From WOZL01 sp041678645 (lineage in GTDB: Bacteria; Patescibacteriota; Dojkabacteria; SC72), in contig JBAYNT010000024.1 in assembly GCA_041678645.1 (NCBI GenBank), positions 1 to 9,038 on the forward strand: DNA of 9,038 nucleotides. Reading direction: 5' to 3'. How positions within the stretch are numbered: the first letter of the stretch is position 1; the number at the start of each line of letters is the position of its first letter. Under the pieces are notes generated by a model. That model made no database searches. It saw nothing but the letters and a program-made list of their open reading frames with translations, and was not told where the DNA came from. Made by a program: the position numbers and the translations under genes. Below, piece after piece: positions 6,072 through 9,038 of the stretch.

Positions 6072-8762
6072 ATGGCTAAAAAACAAAAGGATCAAACAAT
6101 ATCGTCTGTGTCGGATATTCTAGGATTTATTTTAGAACAATCTGAGAAACCAGTTGACAAAAGAAGGCCGGTTAATGTCCAAACATCAAAAGTTCAAAGT
6201 GAATCAGAGTATGTCTCAGCTTTAATAGATGCCTTGGCTCTGCCAGGTACTTTTGTAAGTGATCAGGTGCTATCCACGGTTCAAAATCTTGTAGATGCTG
6301 AGATTAGCTTTGGAACACAGGACAAGTTAGGTAAAGTAAAAGTAAGAGCAAGCGACTTGCCAGATTTTTTTGAGAATCCCGATGCTTTCGTAGATAAACT
6401 TTTTGAGAAGAATAAAAATATAGCGAAGCTAGGAAGATTAGATGCGTTTGGTGGGCAGATGAGGTCTCTGGCGGGTAGTGCTTATGCCAGAAAGGCGGAA
6501 CTTTTTAAGGATGATCCTAAAGATATGAAAAATATCCTCGTTCGGGCAATGGGCCAATCTGCCATGGCCGGCTCGCCAAAGGACCAGGCTTGGATGGTAG
6601 AGGCTGCCGAGAAGATAATGAATGAGGGCCACATAGCAACTAAATTGCGAAATTTGCAGAGCCGTCGTGTGAGTGCACGATCTGCAGGTGAGTTGGAGGG
6701 AATAAATAAAGAGATTAATAATATCGTTAGCAATTACAATGTAGCTCTCAATCAAGCTTCAGAACCCGAAGATTTCTCTCCACTGTTGGGCTTTAGAGGT
6801 TTGCTTAAAGAGGAGTTTAAGGCTAGATCAGAAGAGGTCCTTAGAGGGAGGGAAGTAAAGAATTTGAGTAAGGAAGAATATGAGAAATACCTTAAAGCAC
6901 AGAGAGCTAATAACATGGTCGCTCTATGGGGCTCTGCTGGTAATTTACCCAAGTCGCCATCTGATTTCAAAGAAGCAAGACAGAACATTAAAGGCGCTAA
7001 AGATGATTTCCTTCGTAGAAAAGAAGCAATAAAAAAGGGCACTGTTTGGAGGGCTGATGGACGAAGTGTTGACTACAGTACTTACTCCCCCGAGCAGAAA
7101 CGAAGAGAGCTCAAGGGTGTTAGTGGTTCTATAAGAGAGCTTAATGATGCAAGCAGAGCTTTAGGAACCATGGGATTCTCATACACCTTAGGGAAAGCCG
7201 AAGGTCTTTATTATGGACTGCAAAGTACATTAGGTCCTGGAGCAGTTGAAGCCCTGGCCAATGGTGATTTCTTTGACCCTAAAAAAGGGTATTTTGGTGT
7301 ACCAACAGAGAAAGGAAACTTTAAGCTTTTAGGTAAGGGTGGTGAAGTTGGCTTTTTGAAGCCTAAGTATCAAGAAGGACAAAAGCTAAGGAACAACTAT
7401 AACGATGCTATGACTAATCTTTATTACGCTAACCCTGTAACATGGCTTCGCTCTCTTGTATCAGGAGAAGCTTTTGCTTGGATGGCTTATAAACAGGAGA
7501 AGAAATTGGCAAAAATGTGGGGTGTAAGCGCAGGGGATTTTACAAAGTTAAAGGATAAAAAATTCTGGTCTTTCTATAAAAATTTCAAAGGAGCCTCTGA
7601 CGAGAATCAGATTAGACTCCTCCTTGAGAATCCTGAGTATCGAGGATTAATGGGAAGATTGAAAAGAGCCCTTGGAGACAAGAATAGTAATTTAGCCAAG
7701 AAGTTTGTTAAATCAGAGAAGATTTTTAATTCCTTAGGGCGATGGGGAGGTTTTGCAGGTGCCCTTACTGCGTCTACGAGATTTATAGGGGGGATGGTCA
7801 ACAAATTCCAGGGGAAGTTTAGGGAGGCTGCGTTTTCTATACTCTCAAAGATGTCAATGTTTACTAAGGATAAAGCCGCTATGGCTATGCTAGAGTCTTG
7901 GAAACTTACTGGTGGACAAGCTTTAACAGCTGCCATATCTCAAGGCATAATCGGATTCCTTCATCTAGCTGGCTCAGCAGTTGCAGGTCCATTAGGGCTA
8001 GCAATCTCCCTTGTTATCTCATCAATATTAAATAAGATAGCGAAAGTCGCTATAAAAGTTTTTATATTTGCGCTAGTGGGAGTTTTTGGAATTTTTATAC
8101 TATTAGGCTCATCTTCTGGCTCAAAACGGTATGCTCAAGTAGATGGGTACTCCCGAGTTGTGCCTGGAGAGGTTCAATATAATACTGGCTTTGAGAGTTA
8201 TGGAGGAGGGACTAATGGGGGTGGGGGTGGAGGAGGAATCTCCCCAGAATTTATACCCGGGGATCTTCCTCCTGGCCAGCAATGCTTGTTAACTGCAGGA
8301 CCATCCTTACCTTGCTCCCAAGGGCCCTTTTCTTCCTGCTCTACACCAGGGTATCTCCAGCCTAGTCACTCTAATATGAATGCAATCGACATACCTATTG
8401 GTGGGAATTTTGCAGCCCCACAATTCTGTGATTTGTCATCAGGTAATTGTGTAGTAGAGGAAGTGGGTATTGACCCTCGTTGTGGAGGTTACGTTCGTTT
8501 CAGAGCTACTTATAAAGATAGAACTTACAATTTCTTTCTCCTCCATATATCTTCTGGTGTACAATCTGGGCAGAAATTAGATGCTGGACAAGCGGTTGTG
8601 ACTATAGTTGACAATGCAGCATACAGAGGATGTTCAACTGGGTTGCATCTCCATCTTGAAGTGCAGATTAATAATCAGAAGGTGAACCCTCGCGACCCTC
8701 TAAATGTCGATTTTGGATGCTCAGTGGCAGAGTGCCCTGTAACAGGAGTATGTTATCGTTAA
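6072..8762 (+). CDS. Large membrane protein with cytosolic helical domain and extracytoplasmic M23 (LytM-type) peptidase domain
   Basis: The 896-residue protein has no signal peptide. Residues 1 to about 555 are charged, largely helical and cytosolic. Hydrophobic helices lie at about 616-634, 636-654 and 660-679. A glycine hinge (711-722) leads to an M23 zinc-peptidase domain (about 738-880). Metal and catalytic residues are visible: His766 and Asp773 (H-x6-D, longer than the usual H-x3-D), His825 in LLHIS, and His859/His861 in GLHLHLEV. The domain probably cuts peptidoglycan cross-bridges or stem peptides. All ten cysteines (738, 748, 756, 786, 793, 804, 854, 883, 888, 894) lie in the last 160 residues and none in the first 737, which fits a cytosolic N-terminus and a disulfide-stabilised outer domain. 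It starts 6 bases after the VirB6-like gene, surely in the same operon. The layout recalls PrgK of pCF10, a T4SS membrane protein with a lytic outer domain, but the big cytosolic domain differs and I do not recognise it. Confidence 0.85.
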   Translation: MAKKQKDQTISSVSDILGFILEQSEKPVDKRRPVNVQTSKVQSESEYVSALIDALALPGTFVSDQVLSTVQNLVDAEISFGTQDKLGKVKVRASDLPDFFENPDAFVDKLFEKNKNIAKLGRLDAFGGQMRSLAGSAYARKAELFKDDPKDMKNILVRAMGQSAMAGSPKDQAWMVEAAEKIMNEGHIATKLRNLQSRRVSARSAGELEGINKEINNIVSNYNVALNQASEPEDFSPLLGFRGLLKEEFKARSEEVLRGREVKNLSKEEYEKYLKAQRANNMVALWGSAGNLPKSPSDFKEARQNIKGAKDDFLRRKEAIKKGTVWRADGRSVDYSTYSPEQKRRELKGVSGSIRELNDASRALGTMGFSYTLGKAEGLYYGLQSTLGPGAVEALANGDFFDPKKGYFGVPTEKGNFKLLGKGGEVGFLKPKYQEGQKLRNNYNDAMTNLYYANPVTWLRSLVSGEAFAWMAYKQEKKLAKMWGVSAGDFTKLKDKKFWSFYKNFKGASDENQIRLLLENPEYRGLMGRLKRALGDKNSNLAKKFVKSEKIFNSLGRWGGFAGALTASTRFIGGMVNKFQGKFREAAFSILSKMSMFTKDKAAMAMLESWKLTGGQALTAAISQGIIGFLHLAGSAVAGPLGLAISLVISSILNKIAKVAIKVFIFALVGVFGIFILLGSSSGSKRYAQVDGYSRVVPGEVQYNTGFESYGGGTNGGGGGGGISPEFIPGDLPPGQQCLLTAGPSLPCSQGPFSSCSTPGYLQPSHSNMNAIDIPIGGNFAAPQFCDLSSGNCVVEEVGIDPRCGGYVRFRATYKDRTYNFFLLHISSGVQSGQKLDAGQAVVTIVDNAAYRGCSTGLHLHLEVQINNQKVNPRDPLNVDFGCSVAECPVTGVCYR
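8202..8237 (+). other. Glycine-rich hinge coding segment
   Basis: Twelve codons encode GGG-T-N-GGGGGGG (residues 711-722) between the membrane helices and the M23 domain, made of G-rich runs that stand out in this AT-rich window. It is probably a flexible tether letting the peptidase reach the wall. Two G5 runs are mild slippage or sequencing-error sites. Confidence 0.8.
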
Positions 8763-8771
8763 GCAATACAT

Positions 8772-9038
8772 ATGGAAAGAAAGAAACATAAAAAAACAGT
8801 ATTAATAATTGTAATAACCTCTATAGTAATTGTAGTGATTATTCTCTTTTCTCTTTTTCTATCTAAAAAACAAAACGAATATCCCAGTGACCCCATCTCA
8901 CAAGAATCTCTAGGTAGAAGTGAAATTGCTAGTTTTGATCTTGGGGCTATAGAAGATCACCCAGTAGGTGATTATAAAATATGGGAAGTATCTAGCAAGG
9001 TCTTTATTGATGACATATCCCATATGGTTGAGAAGATA
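8772..9038 (+). CDS. Bitopic membrane protein, N-terminal part (3' end outside window)
   Basis: An ATG nine bases after the peptidase stop opens a frame that runs to the window edge (89 codons). The N-terminus is strongly basic (MERKKHKK). It is followed by one Ile/Val/Leu-rich helix (about residues 9-31) and a polar, acidic segment beginning at KKQNEYPSD, so the topology is N-in, C-out. No Shine-Dalgarno sequence precedes it, but the short gap puts it in the operon with the VirB6-like and M23 genes. In Gram-positive conjugation loci a bitopic VirB8-like protein (PrgL in pCF10) follows the lytic protein, which makes that a reasonable guess. Too little of the outer domain is visible to test it, and many envelope proteins begin this way. 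Confidence 0.75.
   Translation, partial: MERKKHKKTVLIIVITSIVIVVIILFSLFLSKKQNEYPSDPISQESLGRSEIASFDLGAIEDHPVGDYKIWEVSSKVFIDDISHMVEKI

Noticed and set aside
6065..6079. Overlapping ATG at the TAA stop (TAATG) as a translational restart
   Set aside because: That ATG opens only four codons before a stop and is out of frame with the peptidase gene; the ATG at 6072 is the real start.
5099..7936. Open frames of 68-109 codons on the - strand opposite the VirB6-like and M23 genes
   Set aside because: They lie wholly inside clear + strand genes and show no domain, signal or upstream site of their own; they look like shadows of the coding strand.
1..9038. UGA read as glycine or tryptophan (recoded code seen in some CPR groups)
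   Set aside because: Every gene is intact under the standard code, all stops are TAA, and Trp is encoded by TGG.
1..9038. Mobile element, CRISPR array, tRNA or rRNA
   Set aside because: No transposase or integrase motifs, no spaced direct repeats and no recognisable structural RNA sequence were found on either strand.
8772..9038. Firm VirB8 assignment for the last gene
   Set aside because: Only a basic tail, one helix and about 55 outer residues are visible; gene order alone cannot establish the family.

Overview
The window is an AT-rich, densely packed stretch of bacterial chromosome. It carries seven genes, all on the + strand. The first is cut by the left edge and the last by the right edge. 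All six visible stop codons are TAA, the standard code gives long intact frames, and none of the six visible starts has a convincing Shine-Dalgarno sequence. Large modular surface proteins, FN3 domains and a VirB6/TrbL-like plus M23-peptidase cassette together recall Candidate Phyla Radiation (Patescibacteria) genomes such as Katanobacteria, Dojkabacteria or Microgenomates. That placement is inference: the window has no rRNA, tRNA or other marker gene.

Left part (1-3134), surface proteins. This holds the C-terminal part of a secreted protein with two 'GWNLIS'-type beta modules and a calcium-loop-like motif. Next comes a 97-residue one-pass membrane protein with a coiled-coil-like tail. Last is a membrane-anchored protein built from two copies of an FN3 domain plus a second beta module.

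Middle (3173-4549). A membrane-anchored or secreted protein with 12 cysteines and no recognised family. It is preceded by a good sigma70-like promoter whose -35 box lies in a 7-7-7 inverted repeat.

Right part (4578-9038), a putative type IV secretion (T4SS-like) operon. A polytopic VirB6/TrbL-like protein with a signal peptide is followed 6 bases later by an 896-residue protein. That protein has a large cysteine-free cytosolic domain, membrane helices, a glycine hinge and an extracytoplasmic M23 peptidase domain with its metal ligands present. A bitopic protein starts 9 bases further on. The order resembles the VirB6-like / lytic-peptidase / bitopic-protein part of Gram-positive conjugation systems (PrgH, PrgK and PrgL of pCF10), but the ATPases (VirB4, VirD4) are not in the window. 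A plausible reading is a cell-envelope apparatus: adhesive surface proteins beside a transmembrane channel and the enzyme that opens the cell wall for it.

At several genes the likely -10 element lies only 5-7 bases before the ATG, so leaderless transcription is a real possibility. No gene-free stretch longer than 104 bases exists. I see no insertion sequences, CRISPR arrays or RNA genes.
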